A DNA stretch of 64,000 nt from Tetranychus cinnabarinus (lineage: Eukaryota; Arthropoda; Arachnida; Trombidiformes; Tetranychidae): positions 3,425,001 through 3,489,000 of the forward strand of contig WHVY01000002.1 in the NCBI GenBank assembly GCA_022266195.1, read 5' to 3'. Within the stretch, counting starts at the first letter, position 1. Each line of letters begins with the position of its first letter. The notes beneath the pieces were generated by a model. That model was given only the letters and a program-made list of their open reading frames with translations, was not told the origin of the DNA and did no database searches. The translations under genes and the position numbers were made by a program. This document shows, piece by piece, positions 23,001 through 35,362 of the stretch.

Positions 23001-25486
23001 CCTGCTCGATGATGAACTTTCAACTGTATATATGAACTCTAAACGTGCCATGGCTGAATTTCACGATTTTCCACCAGTCCTTCGTCAAGCTGTTTCCCTA
23101 GCCAGAAGACTCCAGGATCCACTTATTGAATTCTCACAACTCTGTACTGCTGATGAAGAAATTCTTTGTATGAAGTATCATTCACTTCAAGACCATGTTC
23201 CTAAAGATGAATTACTTTCAAGTTTACAGCAAGAATTTATTTACAGAGTGAATGAAGTTGGAGTTGATATCAACCGAATTCTAGTTCATAATTATACATC
23301 TCAATTACTACAATTTGTTTGTGGGCTCGGTCCGAGAAAAGCAGCCGCTTTAGTAAGGAACTTGAAAAAATCACCAACTCCACTTTTAGAAACAAGAACT
23401 CAATTAATGGTGAATTGTGGGATCGGTGAAGTTGTTTTCCAAAACTGCGCTGGATTTATTAAGCTTGATACCGCTCAACTCAGTGATACTGGAACTGAAA
23501 CATACATTGAAGTTTTGGATAGTACAAGGATTCATCCAGAAGCTTACGATCTGGCTAGAAAGATGGCTATTGATGCTTTAGAATACGATGAAACCAATGA
23601 ACTTCCATCTGCTGGTGCTTTAGAAGAAATCATGGAAAATCCAGAAAACCTGAAAGATCTTGACTTAGATGCATTCGCTGAGCAATTAGCTAAGGAAGGA
23701 TGTGGTAACAAAAAAATTACATTGTACGATATTAGAGAGGAATTGAATCATCCATACAAAGATTTAAGACAAACTTATAAGTTAACCGCTGAAGATTCAT
23801 TCCATCTTTTAACCAAAGAGTCTCCTGAAACTTTTTATGTTGGTAAGCTAATTATTGGAACAGTTATCAATGTATATCGTCGTAAGCCTTTACAAGGTTC
23901 AACTGATGAAAACAATCCAGTTCGTAACGATGAAACTGGTCTCTGGATGTGTCCAGTTTGTAAAAAGAATGATTTTGATGAATTGAATGAAGTATGGAAT
24001 CATTATGATGCTGAACTTTGTCCGGGTCAAGCAATGGGAGTGAGAGTAAGATTAGATAATGGTTTAGTTGGCCTGGTGCCGATTGAAAAAATTAGTGACC
24101 ATGAAGTAATCAACCCAGATGAGCGTGTTAAACCGGGAATGACAGTTCATGCTCGAATAACTAAAGTTGTCGCTGATAAGTACTTCCTTGAGATGACTTG
24201 CCGGACATCAGATCTTAATGATAGGTCTTATCATTGGCGTCCTCCCAAAGACTTTTATTATGATTTTGATGCTGAAGATGAAGATTTCAAAGAAGAGGAA
24301 GATAAAAAGAAGAAAAAGGCTGGAAAGCAGAATATTTTTAAGCGAATCATTGTTCATCCCTCTTTCCATAACATCGATTTCAAACAGAGTGAACAAATGT
24401 TAGAATCAATGCATCAAGGAGAAGCAATATTCAGACCTAGTTCTAAAGGCCCAGATCACTTGACGCTTACTTGGAAAGTTGCTGATGGTATCTATCAACA
24501 TATAGCAATCTTAGAAAAAAACAAGGACAATGCTTTTAGTCTTGGTCATCAATTAATTATCGATGGTGAAATTTATGAAGATCTTGATGAAATTATGGCC
24601 AGGTATATTACACCAATGGCTAGTTTCGCTAGAGAAATAACATCATTCCGACATTTTAAAGGAAGTGTTATGGGAAATAAAAGGGAGGCGGAAAAAATCC
24701 TCCTCGAAGAAAAGAAAAAAAGAAACACCATCGTTTATATAATTTCTGCCAGTAAAGATTTTCCCGGAAAGTTTCTTCTTTCTTATCCAAACAAAGAAGG
24801 AAAGGTAAGCTGATATAATCAATTTATTCGTCCACTTGTTATTTATGAAAAATTATGAATTTTAAATAATTAAAATCACCATTCATCAACTAATTAATTT
24901 TTCAGGTAATTCACGAGTGGCTCTCGATTAAACCCATAGGATTTAAGTATAGAGAGGAATATTTTAGACGATTAAAAGATGTGATTAAAAGGTTTCAAGA
25001 AAATTGGTTTACTGGTAAATCTCTGGCAACTCCTCTTTTAAGTGCTCCATCTCAAATGTCTCATCAACAATTAACATCACCTGCCCCAGGATTAAGATTC
25101 CCAACACCACAGGTAATTATTGTCACATTTAATCTTCAATCATTTTCAAGTTTTTTTTATAAATTATTCAACTTGATTTTAAATCTAAATTATTCATTTA
25201 GGGTACTCCGGTGATGGCTTCACCTTTCCATGTACCTTCAAGTGCTGCGGCAGCTGCAGCTGCTTGGAATAGAGCATCAACAAGTATGCCACCTCCTCGA
25301 CGAACTCCAACTCAGCAACGAACACCCAGTTCAATGCCTCCACCGCCTGATCCTTGGGTTAAACTTGTTCAACCCGGTACTCCATCACATGCTACTCCTG
25401 GAGCTTCGTCCCAAATGTCGATCAGTCCATCATATTCACCTGCAAATAAAGGTGATGCTACACCACTTTTGGATGAATGGGCTTGA
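20089..25486 (+). CDS. SUPT6H: Transcription elongation factor SPT6
   Basis: Histone chaperone travelling with RNA polymerase II. Six exons: 20089-20215, 20324-22296, 22370-22513, 22588-24804, 24906-25112, 25202-25486; 1650 residues with all phases agreeing. Layout: long Asp/Glu-rich N-terminus with basic patches (1-190); helix-turn-helix core (FIQFYRKEYVRPELEIDDLW); RNase-H-like YqgF domain (GKPHVICVGS-like KKPHVICVGS, about 800-930); helix-hairpin-helix (LLQFVCGLGPRKAAALV, about 985); S1 (MGVRVRLDNGLVGLVPIEKI, about 1215-1290); tandem SH2 (AIFRPSSKGPDHLTLTWKVA, from about 1335; then NKREAEKILLEEKKK, KFLLSYPNKEGK|VIHEWLSIKP). The last 100 residues are Pro/Thr/Ser/Ala-rich (AAAAAAWNRAS, TPQRTP-like), as in animal Spt6 tails. 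Length is slightly below human (1726). Confidence 0.97.
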
Positions 25487-26701
25487 ATAATTAGATGAAT
25501 ATGATTTTGTCTAAATTTAATCATTGCCTTTCTCCTTGATATTGACATAATAATTTAAATTCAAAATTTACGATCATTCAAAATATTTCAAATCTAATTA
25601 TAACTTCATCGCCTCAATCATTGAATCATCCCAAAAATACCATAAATAAAATATTATTTCACGGCAGGATGTTAGTTTATTTCTCCGATCTTCCTTACTT
25701 AACATGTTAATTTGAGAATCGTCGCTTTTAATTAAAATAAGCTAAATATTCACAGTTTACACATTTTGACTGTAAGTTTAGTCTTGTTGTTAAATCATGA
25801 TTGCAAAATATATTTTAATATAAATAAGCTTACCCATAACTTTGATGAATGTAAGAGTTAAGGAGCAGAGTAACAAACTAAAAAATTTTAGACAAGGTTA
25901 GAAAGTATCAGAAAGTCAATCTTATCAGTTTTAAATCGTTACAATAAATTTGTTAACAGCTAATACCATTAAGATATTAAAAACTCTAACGTTGTTTATT
26001 GTTCAAATGTTTAAAGCATAAGATCTCGAATATGAGGATTACTGACAAATATTTTGATAATTGAAGAAAAATGATTTTAATTTCCGCAAAAAAGAGTTAT
26101 TGAATAAATTCAAAAGTCAAACAAAGGCAATTCCACATGCTTGATGATCATATGTTCAAAAATTATTGCTGTTGCACTTATTCAAATGCCAACGAAATTA
26201 TTTGCTTGAACATTGAATTGCAAAAGATATTCGGATAATTCTCATGATCATATTAAAGTAAGAATATAAATAATTTACACTAGATTAGATAAAATCAAAA
26301 AGATGAGAATTTACAAAAAATGTAATGTCAAATCAAAACAAATGTCGATTTAAAAGGAGATAAATGGTTGTGTCATCTGAAGCTGATGAATCTGGACGAT
26401 GATTGAACATTTGCCCTAATTTTTGATTGATAAAATATCTTGGATTGTATTAGAAGTTTTCAGGTGACCTGCGGTCAAATGGCGCCCAATTATAGCGCGG
26501 GTTATATCTTTGGCTGGTATCTACATTATTGTGTTGTAGATGCAATTATTATACGACCCCTGTTTTTATTTGAAATAAAAGATTTGGTCTCGATTAATTG
26601 CATGTTTATCATCATGGTTAAGGTTTTTAATTAAATTAAAGTGATTTATTTAGTTAATTGTGATAAAAAAAAATTCTTCACTTTCCTGGTTTTCCGGAGT
26701 G
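25487..26701. other. SPT6 3' UTR and NFRKB upstream region
   Basis: 1.2 kb between two plus-strand genes. No TATA box or RNA gene was recognised. The frame of NFRKB exon 1 is open from 26660 but the first ATG is at 26702. A GC-richer patch near 26460-26510 may belong to the NFRKB promoter. Confidence 0.4.
25645..25650 (+). terminator. Candidate poly(A) signal for SPT6
   Basis: AATAAA about 160 nt downstream of the SPT6 stop codon. Use is inferred from position. Confidence 0.4.
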
Positions 26702-29700
26702 ATGAACAATAACACTGGTTTATCCTCATCATCAACGTCCGGTTCAGGTTCTTTGATCTCTACTCTTGTCACCTCTATCAACCAAATACCAATTGAAATA
26801 CTGTCTGACAAGAGCCTGTTTGACAGTATAATTGGTGATAATGATTTGTGGTCCATGGTTGGTGACTCTAAGAAATGTGAGATTCTTGATAAATGTTTAC
26901 CCAATTCTTTCGATGCTCAAGAGAAAGAGGATACCATTAGGTTATTGTTCAATGGTCAGTTGAAACGGTTTGATGACAATCCATTAGATTATATCTATTT
27001 TCAACTTAAACTTCAACGTACCTCTCCTGATCTCTTGCGAACTTATGATGAAGTCAATAGACTTAAAAGGCGAGCTTATTTAATCCAGGAACAAAAATAC
27101 CAATGTAAATTGCTTACAGAAATTTTAACCAAACGTCGGATACTCTTCGAAGCAGCCGCCAATTCATCACCCTATGGAATAAGTCCTGTCACATATCAGA
27201 AAGTCAAAAGTAAATTAATTCCCAAAAATGGCAACCTCAGTCTTCGTAAGAGGAGAAAATTACTCCTCAGAGCTCGCAAAGTCAAGGAAAGATATAAAAT
27301 GGAAATTAAAAGATTATTCCCAGAAGATCTTGTTACTTCTGACGACGATAGTGATCTGGAACTAGGTATGAAATTGACCATCTTCAGAATCCAGCTAGAA
27401 AAAGAATCTCTAATACAAATGAATTCGTTAAATTTATCGCCTAAATTTATGCATATTTCTCAGATTGTTACCATAAAACAGATATTTTCATCCAGGCCCG
27501 TAGAATTTCCATAAGTTCTTTGTTTCAAACAGTTCTTTGTTGATGTTTATTTACTGTATCTATAATACCATTAATATAGTGAAAGACTCAAAAAACGCTA
27601 AATTTCTAGCAGTTCAAAATTATGGTAGATGTTTCCAATTTAAAAAATTATGATCATTGCTTTATTATATCTTGTAAAGATCTTTTTCTAGCTTGATTCC
27701 TTTATGAAGCTGGTTATTTTCTTGCAAACTCTTTGAAATTTATTATAATTTTCTATTTCTAACTTTTTCAGATGTCAAGCCTTTGCGTACAAAAGCTCTT
27801 CATGATGACTCAATTAATAAGACTGGTCCTCTTAAAGCGTATTGTGATATTACCTCTTCTCGCGATGAATATCTCAGCACGATGAAAAATTTCAGGAGAA
27901 AAAGAAAAGCACTGCAAAATAATGAGAGTGATGATCCCGTTATGGATTTCAGCAATATTACGTTAAGTGATATAATTTCCCGAGTTGCAAATGACTCAGG
28001 GGATGATATTTGTGAGAAAGGCTTGATCGCCGGTGATTTAAAATCAACTTCTCCTTTCACTCCAAAGAGTCCTAAATTACTTTGTAATTCAACGTCATCG
28101 CTACCATTAACTACAACATCAACTTCGGCAACAACTTTAACATCAATCAATCGTAAAAAATCTAAACCATCCTCATCTGCAACATCTTCGTTATCATTGT
28201 CATCTCCATCAATTGTCACACCTTCTACAGTATCCACTTCTTTGTCACCTTCCGTTCCAGTAAATAGGATAGTTTCTTTATTACCTAACTTATCTTCGGC
28301 GCCTCTGCTTTCCCGTCAATTGTCACTCCAAATGTCAACTTCATGTCAAACAGGCCTAGGCTCGTCTCAATCCCTTTTAAGCAACTTCGAGAGTCTTTCA
28401 CCACCAAAGAAGAGCCAAAGCACAACAATTCTAAATGTCAATTCCATTAAAAGAGAGCCATTGGATATTTTTGACTTCGATAATGATTCACCACCACATT
28501 CATTTCCTTTACCACCGCTTTCACTTTCTTCTTCAACAACTTCTAATCCAATTCCTGCGACATCTTTCTCATCTCTCATATCGCAGCCTCATTCGCCACA
28601 CATCAGTACTTCTCTTCCAAATGTAGCATCAATAGTTTCTAATAGCATTAACGATACACCGATCAATACCAACACGATTTTAGCGACAACAATAGCATCA
28701 GCAGTAACAGCAATTGCAACTACTTTAGCAACAGTAACTTCTACTACTACACCTTTATTAATACCAGCAACAGCACAAGCAGTGACAACAGCAACAACTA
28801 TACCCGCAACAATGGCAACCTATGTGCAACAACAGCATCCACATCAGTCAAAATCACAATTAACTCCAATAGCTGACCAAACTATCTTATCAACTTCTAA
28901 GTCTGCAGGTGAAGCCCTCCCAGCATCATTTTTCTCTCTTATTCGAGATATATTTTATATAAGTGCTTCAAATGATCGAAAATTGACTTTGCACAAATTA
29001 GAAGAATTAGTCAAAGAAAAATTACGTCTTTTGGATTCGAAAGTCAGTTGGAGCTATGAAATGGTTCAATCTGCCATGAATTATTTGAGTGAAGTTTTTC
29101 CTCCTCCTGATATGATTCCGTTAGTCGACTATAAAGAGAAAAATCAGTTATGGCAATGGATAGGTGTTAATAGAGATTCAGATGATATTTTGATTCCATT
29201 GTGTAATGATTGGTTGGAAGAAAAGGACAAGAAGAAAACGACCAGTTTAATGGATCCTTCTCAGCCTGTTCCACCAGCTATTTGTCCGACTAATTGGACT
29301 GTGAGACCTTCTACTGAAGAAGAAAAGAAAATTTATCGTGATCAAGAAGATTTGAGGTACAAGAAACCTCACAAAGCTTTTACATTCACAATACATGGGT
29401 ATAACAGTGTTGTTGGACCAGTCAAAGGATGTGGAATCGGAGGTGCATCACCTCACGCTGCTAGTCCCAATAAAGCACGTGAACATTCACTTTTAGTGAA
29501 GGATAGACCACCTTTTGTAACACTTCTTAGTCTAGTAAGAGATGCTGCGGCTCGCCTTCCAAATGGTGAGGGAACTCGAGCTGATATCTGTGAGTTGCTC
29601 AAAGATTCTCAATATTTATTGCCAACTGTTTCCGACCAACAAGTCAATGCTATTGTCAGTGGAGCTTTAGATAGGTTGCACTATGAAAAAGATCCTTGCG

Positions 29701-32035
29701 TTAAATATGATGTAAATCGTAAAGTATGGATATATCTTCATCGCAACAGAACTGAGACGGAATTTGAAACGCTTCATGGAATCCAAGTCCAGGCTGCAAA
29801 AGCCAAGAGAAGCTTTACTAAAAGTCAAAGAAAAATTTGTTCCTCGTCTATAACTCAAACTCCTTCCATTTCAACTACCATTGGAAATTTTTCTCGTATA
29901 AATGTCACAAATTTCTCTGGTAAACAGCCCAGTGCCAAAGTAAACAAATCCGCCCTCGGTTCATTAACCAAAACTGGTGAATCTCAATCTAATACAAACA
30001 CGTCTACTGTTTTGACCTCCTCGTCAATTCAACCAACTCAACAACAAAAACCTCCACTGACTTCATCAGTGTCACTAGCAGTACCTACGCCCGTATCTAC
30101 ATCTGTATCAATACCAACAACAGTATCAACAACAATGTCTACATCAGTACCTGCATCAATGCCAACATCAATACCTGCATCGATACAAACATCAACAACA
30201 ACGTCAACATTTTCATTAGTATCATCTAGCAATCAACAACCAATCTCATTCCTTTCTAGGAGCACTCCACTCAAAGCTTCATCCCTACCTTCACCTAGTT
30301 CAACCAACTTTAATTCAATTATTCCAAATTTATCTTTAACTACATCGTCTGGCATTACACTTAATTCAAATCCTATTTCTACTCTTACTACTTCTACTTC
30401 CTCATCCAATACCCCAACTACCACTACTTTACCAAATATAAATTTAAGCTCGTCAAGTTTGCAACGTCTTTCAGTCGGCACGTCCACCATGAAGAAAAAA
30501 GCACAAAGGTTAAAACCTGTTAAAAAAGAACCTGAGCAAGTTGAGCCAACTTCGGTTTCATCTAATATAACTGCTAAACCAATTAGTTATTCTAGTGGAA
30601 CAATGACCATTGCTCCGATGCCAGCATCAAGTCAACCTCTGCGGGGATTTGAAAAGATCATTCCAAGTCATACGGCTCTTGCATCACCCAGTCAAGATAC
30701 ATTTACATCATTAATTTCAAGTGAGTCAGGATCTCAAGTTAAACAAATAAGACCTGCTAAATCTGTCAACTCAACAATGAAAGTTACTTCAATAATTTCC
30801 TCTTCTGTGGCGAATACGGCTAAAAATATTGATAATGTTCAACACTTCCTTAGTCTAACAACTAAAACAACTTCAAGCCTTCCTAGTAATATAACAATTA
30901 CTTCGTCTGCAACAAAACCCATTGCACCTAAACTAGGATCAAGTCAATCAGATACTCAGCAAATTATTTTCCCCTCAACTCCTGGTCAAACAATTTTTGG
31001 TAAATCGATCTTAAATCCATTTGAGCCCAAACAACCTGTTACACAAACCATACAATCCTCAAGCCAACAACAAGCAGCTTCAGGAGGGCAACATCAAATT
31101 TTGAAACCAATCCTTCCCGCTCCTATTCAGTCACAATTTCAACAGCAGCATCAGTCAGATAAACAACCAGTTACTAAACTCACTACAACCAAACATCATC
31201 AAATACAAACTCAGTCTTTAGCACAACAAATTATCACCTTACAGCCTGCTTCAATCGCGGCAACAACTCAGTCACAACAAATCACCATTTCGAAGCCGTT
31301 GCAAGCTCAACAAACAGCTAAACCACAACAAATTCAGATTCATAACCAAAACATCAGTTTGGCATCCGCTGATGGTAAACAAGTAAATAAAACTAATCCA
31401 ACTCAAATAACTTTGCCTAAGCAGATTCAAATTCAAGGTGGCTCATCAACTAATTTATCAACTCCTACCCAAATCAGTATACCTACTAGTATGCTATTTG
31501 GTGCAAGACCAGGTTCTGTTGTACTAGGTAAGTCTCCTGTTGAATTGATTTATATTCATGCTTTTCCTTATTAGATGATAAAACTAACTTTATTTTAACT
31601 ATTATTTATTTAGCAACTCCTGGCGGTAAATCATATATGATGGCAACAAGTGGCGGTTCAATTGTTTTACATCCACAAGTCAGTGGTGCAAATACTATGC
31701 AAACGACGACTAATGTCTCTGGTTCGACTACTGGTGTAACCAATGCATCAACAACTTCCCTGGCCGTGCGAACTTTGCAAGGTATCAGAGTTATTCCTGT
31801 AACAACTGGAATTCCTGTTCAAAGAGCTACTGGTTCCTCTTCCTTATTGGGACCAAATAATTCATCTCAAACTCCCGGTGTTGTGCCACCTCACCACGTT
31901 GTTGCTCGCATCATTACAACCAATCAATCTCCTCATGGATCTGCGACACAAGCGCAAATTGTAATACCTTCAACTTCAACCATTCAACCAATTTTATTAG
32001 CCTCTCCTCAGCAGTTACCTAACCCTAGTGAATGA
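26702..32035 (+). CDS. NFRKB: NFRKB, INO80 chromatin-remodelling complex subunit
   Basis: Metazoan INO80 subunit (INO80G) that holds the deubiquitinase UCH37 inactive through its DEUBAD domain. Exons 26702-27365, 27772-31527 and 31614-32035 give about 1613 residues; human has about 1300. DEUBAD-like N-terminus, residues about 30-145 (LWSMVGDSKKCEILDKCLP, RLLFNGQLKRFDDNPLDYIY). Next come the conserved TLSDIISRVAN; FFSLIRDIFY (about 607); HKAFTFTIHGYNSVVGPVKG (about 755); and the winged-helix region (VTLLSLVRDAAARLPNGEGT, GALDRLHYEKDPCVKYDVNR), about 795-880, nearly identical to human. Both flanks are enormous Ser/Thr/Gln/Pro low-complexity tracts, longer than in vertebrates; these repeats also generate long antisense shadow frames (27800-28237, 30038-30490). 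The start at 26702 gives MNNNTGLSS. Confidence 0.94.
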
Positions 32036-33466
32036 GTTTAATAATTTAAAAGTGGTGTTATTGTTTATTTTTTCACTTCTTGTCGCCATTCATTACTTTT
32101 TTATCATTCTTTTTACTGTTGATTATAAGAGGTGTAAAAAGTTCAATCGTTATTGACTATGAGCTTATGATAGGATATAATTTATTAGTGTTATCAAATT
32201 TTCTTTCTACTGAATATTCTCTCATTATGAATGAAAGAAGTGGAACAAAATTACTGTTAACCATGAAACAGTTTAATTGTGTTGAGCTGAAAATATCGCA
32301 ATCACCTTGATGAAGGTATTCACATAATTTGACCAACATTATCAAAAGTTTGTCAAAAAGCATTTTATCAATTTTTAAATTGAGCATATCTCGAGATTGA
32401 TGTTAGGTATCATCGTACTTGATAACTGGAAAGGCAGAAAAAAAATAAAAACACGAGAGACGCAAACCACTGAATAAACTTCTGGAATTGGAAGGAAAAT
32501 ACTCTTTGAATTAAGAAGATACCAAAGCACTCAAATCAGCTTCAATTTGGCTGAACTAATTTTTGCTGTTCATACTTTTTATCATGTTTTTGAATCACTG
32601 TGATTCGATTGGATTTAAACGCCGATCATTTATATAATTGATCATCATTCTTCATATTGTTCGCCCTTTGATTTAACAAATGGTGTTAATCAGCATTACA
32701 TCGAGAATTATTTTTAATTCTATCATCCTTCAGATTCACAACTCATTTTCAACAAGCATTTTTAATTAATGTGCAAAATCGACTGCGTCGACGATTTAAA
32801 TGATGGTGATAATACTGATATGATAACTAAAATCGCTGTCATCACTTACAATTATCAAATCCTGTTACATTCGGATATTTTTCTTCATATTTCCCTAAAA
32901 ACTTGTCCATAATTTCCTCCTTTCTTCTGGAAACTTCAACTTTCTAAAGTCTCCTTTTTCTTTGTAATCATTTTATTCTTGATTGAATGTTTTTCACAAG
33001 AAACAAACAAATGTAACACTCACAATCAGCAGTGTTGTGTTTAACCAAAACTTAATTACTTTTGTTGTAAATAGTATTTATATAGAGCACACTGTCAATA
33101 CCTGTAAATACATTTACTCTACCAAAATGATGTAAACGTAAAAAAGTAAACAAACAAAAAAAAAGAAATAACTAAACCCGATTCAATTTAAACCAATTGG
33201 CGAATACATAAGAATCATTAACAACTTAGAGATGAAAAGAAACGCAAATCCGTAAAACAATCTTGTTTATTTTACCTTCACAAAAATGTTTTCAATTTTC
33301 ATATTTTTCTTGATTCGTTTATCAAAAAGCAATGTTTCAATAATACAACAATCAATGATAAAACCAAAGCACTTTCTTTATTCTCACGATCGCAATGGAT
33401 GCTTGAAAAAGGTTGATCAATTCACTTGTGTGTCAATCTGGTTAACCTTAATAATCTTGATAGTTA
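32036..33466. other. Convergent 3' flanks of NFRKB and the group-7-like gene
   Basis: 1.4 kb, AT-rich. Small open frames at 32080-32310 (plus) and 32157-32387 (minus) overlap each other and have no motifs. Nothing else is supported. Confidence 0.45.
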
Positions 33467-34261
33467 TTAAATTTCAAGTTTGTTGTAGAAGAGAAAATCA
33501 GTAACTTTTGGAGAAACTTCCATTGTAATTGCCAGGCCAGCGTCACGGGCAATAAAAGTTCGTGTAACCAAAGCGACTTGATATCGATGGTCAAAAGCGT
33601 CAGACATGCGATCTTTACTTCCATTGACTTCAACCGAAAACTTGGTATTAGTTATTTTAGTTATGTACATACCGAGCATCACTGGTTTCTTTGATTCATC
33701 AGACTAAACAGTTGTTGGAATTGGATAATACAAAACTAAATTAATCTGATCAGTTATAAAAAGTCAACAATCAAAATCTTACCTGTTCAATATCAATATC
33801 AATATACATTCGCTGTGGCGGTGTTTTTGCTGTTCCCCAGCTTTCATCATCACCGTAAACCCAGTCATAATTAAAGGTTACATTTTCAACGACAAGTTTC
33901 AATTGAATGGCTCCTATTGATTCATTGTGACAGATTAACAGGACAGGTTCTTGAGATAATTTGACCGATTCCATGCCGTGAATAAAGCCTCGTTTTAAAT
34001 ACACATCACCAAGAAGTCTTCTCGGCAAACGAACTGGTTTGGTATCATCGAAACCCATTTTACCGACCATTTGTTTGGCCCAATCAGTTTGATCTTTTCC
34101 ATTTATACATTTACCTAAAACTGGGTTGTTAACATTAGTTAGTCTCTGGTTGGACTTGCAATTGAACACAGGCACAAATAATTCTGTAATTAAAACTTAC
34201 CTATTGTGGCTGATATGATGATTGTTGTCAATACAACTGCTGATATGATGATATATTTCAT
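33467..34261 (-). CDS. Secreted protein resembling mite group-7 allergens (JHBP/Takeout/BPI-like fold)
   Basis: 209 residues from exons 34261-34201, 34114-33783 and 33703-33467. The first exon encodes a signal peptide (MKYIIISAVVLTTIIISATI). Splicing into 34114 is chosen because it keeps frame, follows a branchpoint-like ACTAAC and a TTTTAG acceptor, and removes 86 nt. A nearer AG would leave an impossible 17-nt intron. Mature protein: LPRRLLGDVYLKRGFIHGME, SVKLSQEPVLLICHNES, AIQLKLVVENVTFNYDWVYG, then SKKPVMLGMYITKITNTKFS. The order 'L..G.V.Gl.S..r' then amphipathic beta strands ending in Y-x-W recalls Der p 7-like lipid-binding proteins of mites and ticks. Two N-glycosylation sequons (NES, NVT). 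Similarity is judged from pattern only; it could be another arthropod secreted lipid-binding family. Gene order gives no further clue. Confidence 0.5.
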
Positions 34262-35107
34262 ATTGGCTATAAAGATGATTATGTTAGAAAGAATACAAGT
34301 TTTTCAATTAATTAAGATTTAACAGGCAATCGGTTGAATATAAAGAAAGATGAACATTTGATCAAGTTTGGTTATTTTGTTGGACAATTGATTTACTCTG
34401 GTTATCTTTTTGATTTGATCACAAAACAAACTTATCATCACTCTTTGTTCGTCTTCATCAACTCTTTTTTATCTTCCTGACGACCCAATTGAATTTTAAT
34501 CAACCGTCTTGACTGATCTGTCTTTATACAAAATTGATTTACTCAATGAATGTACACAAAAGTCAACCATAAAATATGAGATTATCAATGAAGAAGATGA
34601 TGCTGATGATTTACTGGTCAACTTGGTAAATAATTTTCCATTTGACTCTGATGATAAGGAAATCATAGATCATCAACTTGCAAGAGCAAAGCGGAAAGTT
34701 AATTGTAACGTGTTTCTGTCAATTCATTGGAAACCTATTTAGCTTCCGCTCAATCATTTATTAATTTTAATTCCTTCCTATTGTCATCTTCCTCTAATCA
34801 TGGCTTGTTACATGATTCATCAGAAACTGACCTGGTCTATTTGGATCACCAATTCTTAACATCATTTTAAGTTGTGCTTCACTTTAAAATACATAGACAT
34901 ACAAAGTTTAATAATTTACCTTGTTTTGATGCTCTTAAGGTTTTCAAGAAATATAAGTCAATATTTAGATTCTGAAATTGTTACAGTTTATTGTTTTGTC
35001 ATAAAGATAATCAAAATACAATTTGTCTAAGCAAAGCTCGGTTCAATTGAAAGTTAAAAAACAATGTTATATTCAATGGTTGTCAAAATAGATGTCCAAG
35101 TATCATA
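34262..35107. other. Intergenic spacer
   Basis: Promoter side of the group-7-like gene. A 78-codon open frame at 34509-34742 has acidic, protein-like composition but contains no ATG and no convincing acceptor, so it is not called. Otherwise AT-rich, nothing recognised. Confidence 0.4.
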
Positions 35108-35341
35108 TTAACGATCAAGTGTTTTCTTAGACAATATAAAATTGATGAACCGATTTAGGGTTTGTCTTTGAATAATGATATTAAAAACAATCATTGAAAA
35201 TACCAAGTATAATGGTAGAGTAACGATTAAGATAGTATAAAAATATCTATGCAAGTGCAATTGTCCAGTTATAATGTTGATAGCATAAAAATATGTAATA
35301 GAAATAATAATAGTCAATAATGGATAAGCTTGAAAATATAA
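35108..35341 (-). other. Possible alternative terminal exon encoding membrane segments
   Basis: Just downstream of the CRAL-TRIO stop codon, an acceptor AATCTGCAG opens a 77-codon frame (LYFQAYPLLTIIISITYFY, then LIVTLPLYLVFSMIVFNII) ending with TAA at 35108. It has two strongly hydrophobic stretches. A donor at CCAA|GTAATC inside the CRAL-TRIO coding exon (KTNQ|V) is in the same phase 0, so a membrane-anchored isoform is possible. The splice is unproven; it may be plain 3' UTR. Confidence 0.3.
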
Positions 35342-35362
35342 CTGCAGATTATTGCCTTTTGG

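Noticed and set aside
28367..30490. Antisense frames rich in Val/Asp/Glu opposite NFRKB
   Set aside because: Shadows of the Ser/Thr repeat tracts of NFRKB read in reverse.
34184..34200. 17-nt GT..AG intron in the group-7-like gene
   Set aside because: Too short to splice; the 86-nt alternative keeps frame and has a branchpoint-like ACTAAC.
34509..34742. Acidic, protein-like 78-codon frame (plus)
   Set aside because: No ATG in the frame (only a TTG) and no convincing acceptor upstream; could be a fossil exon but unsupported.
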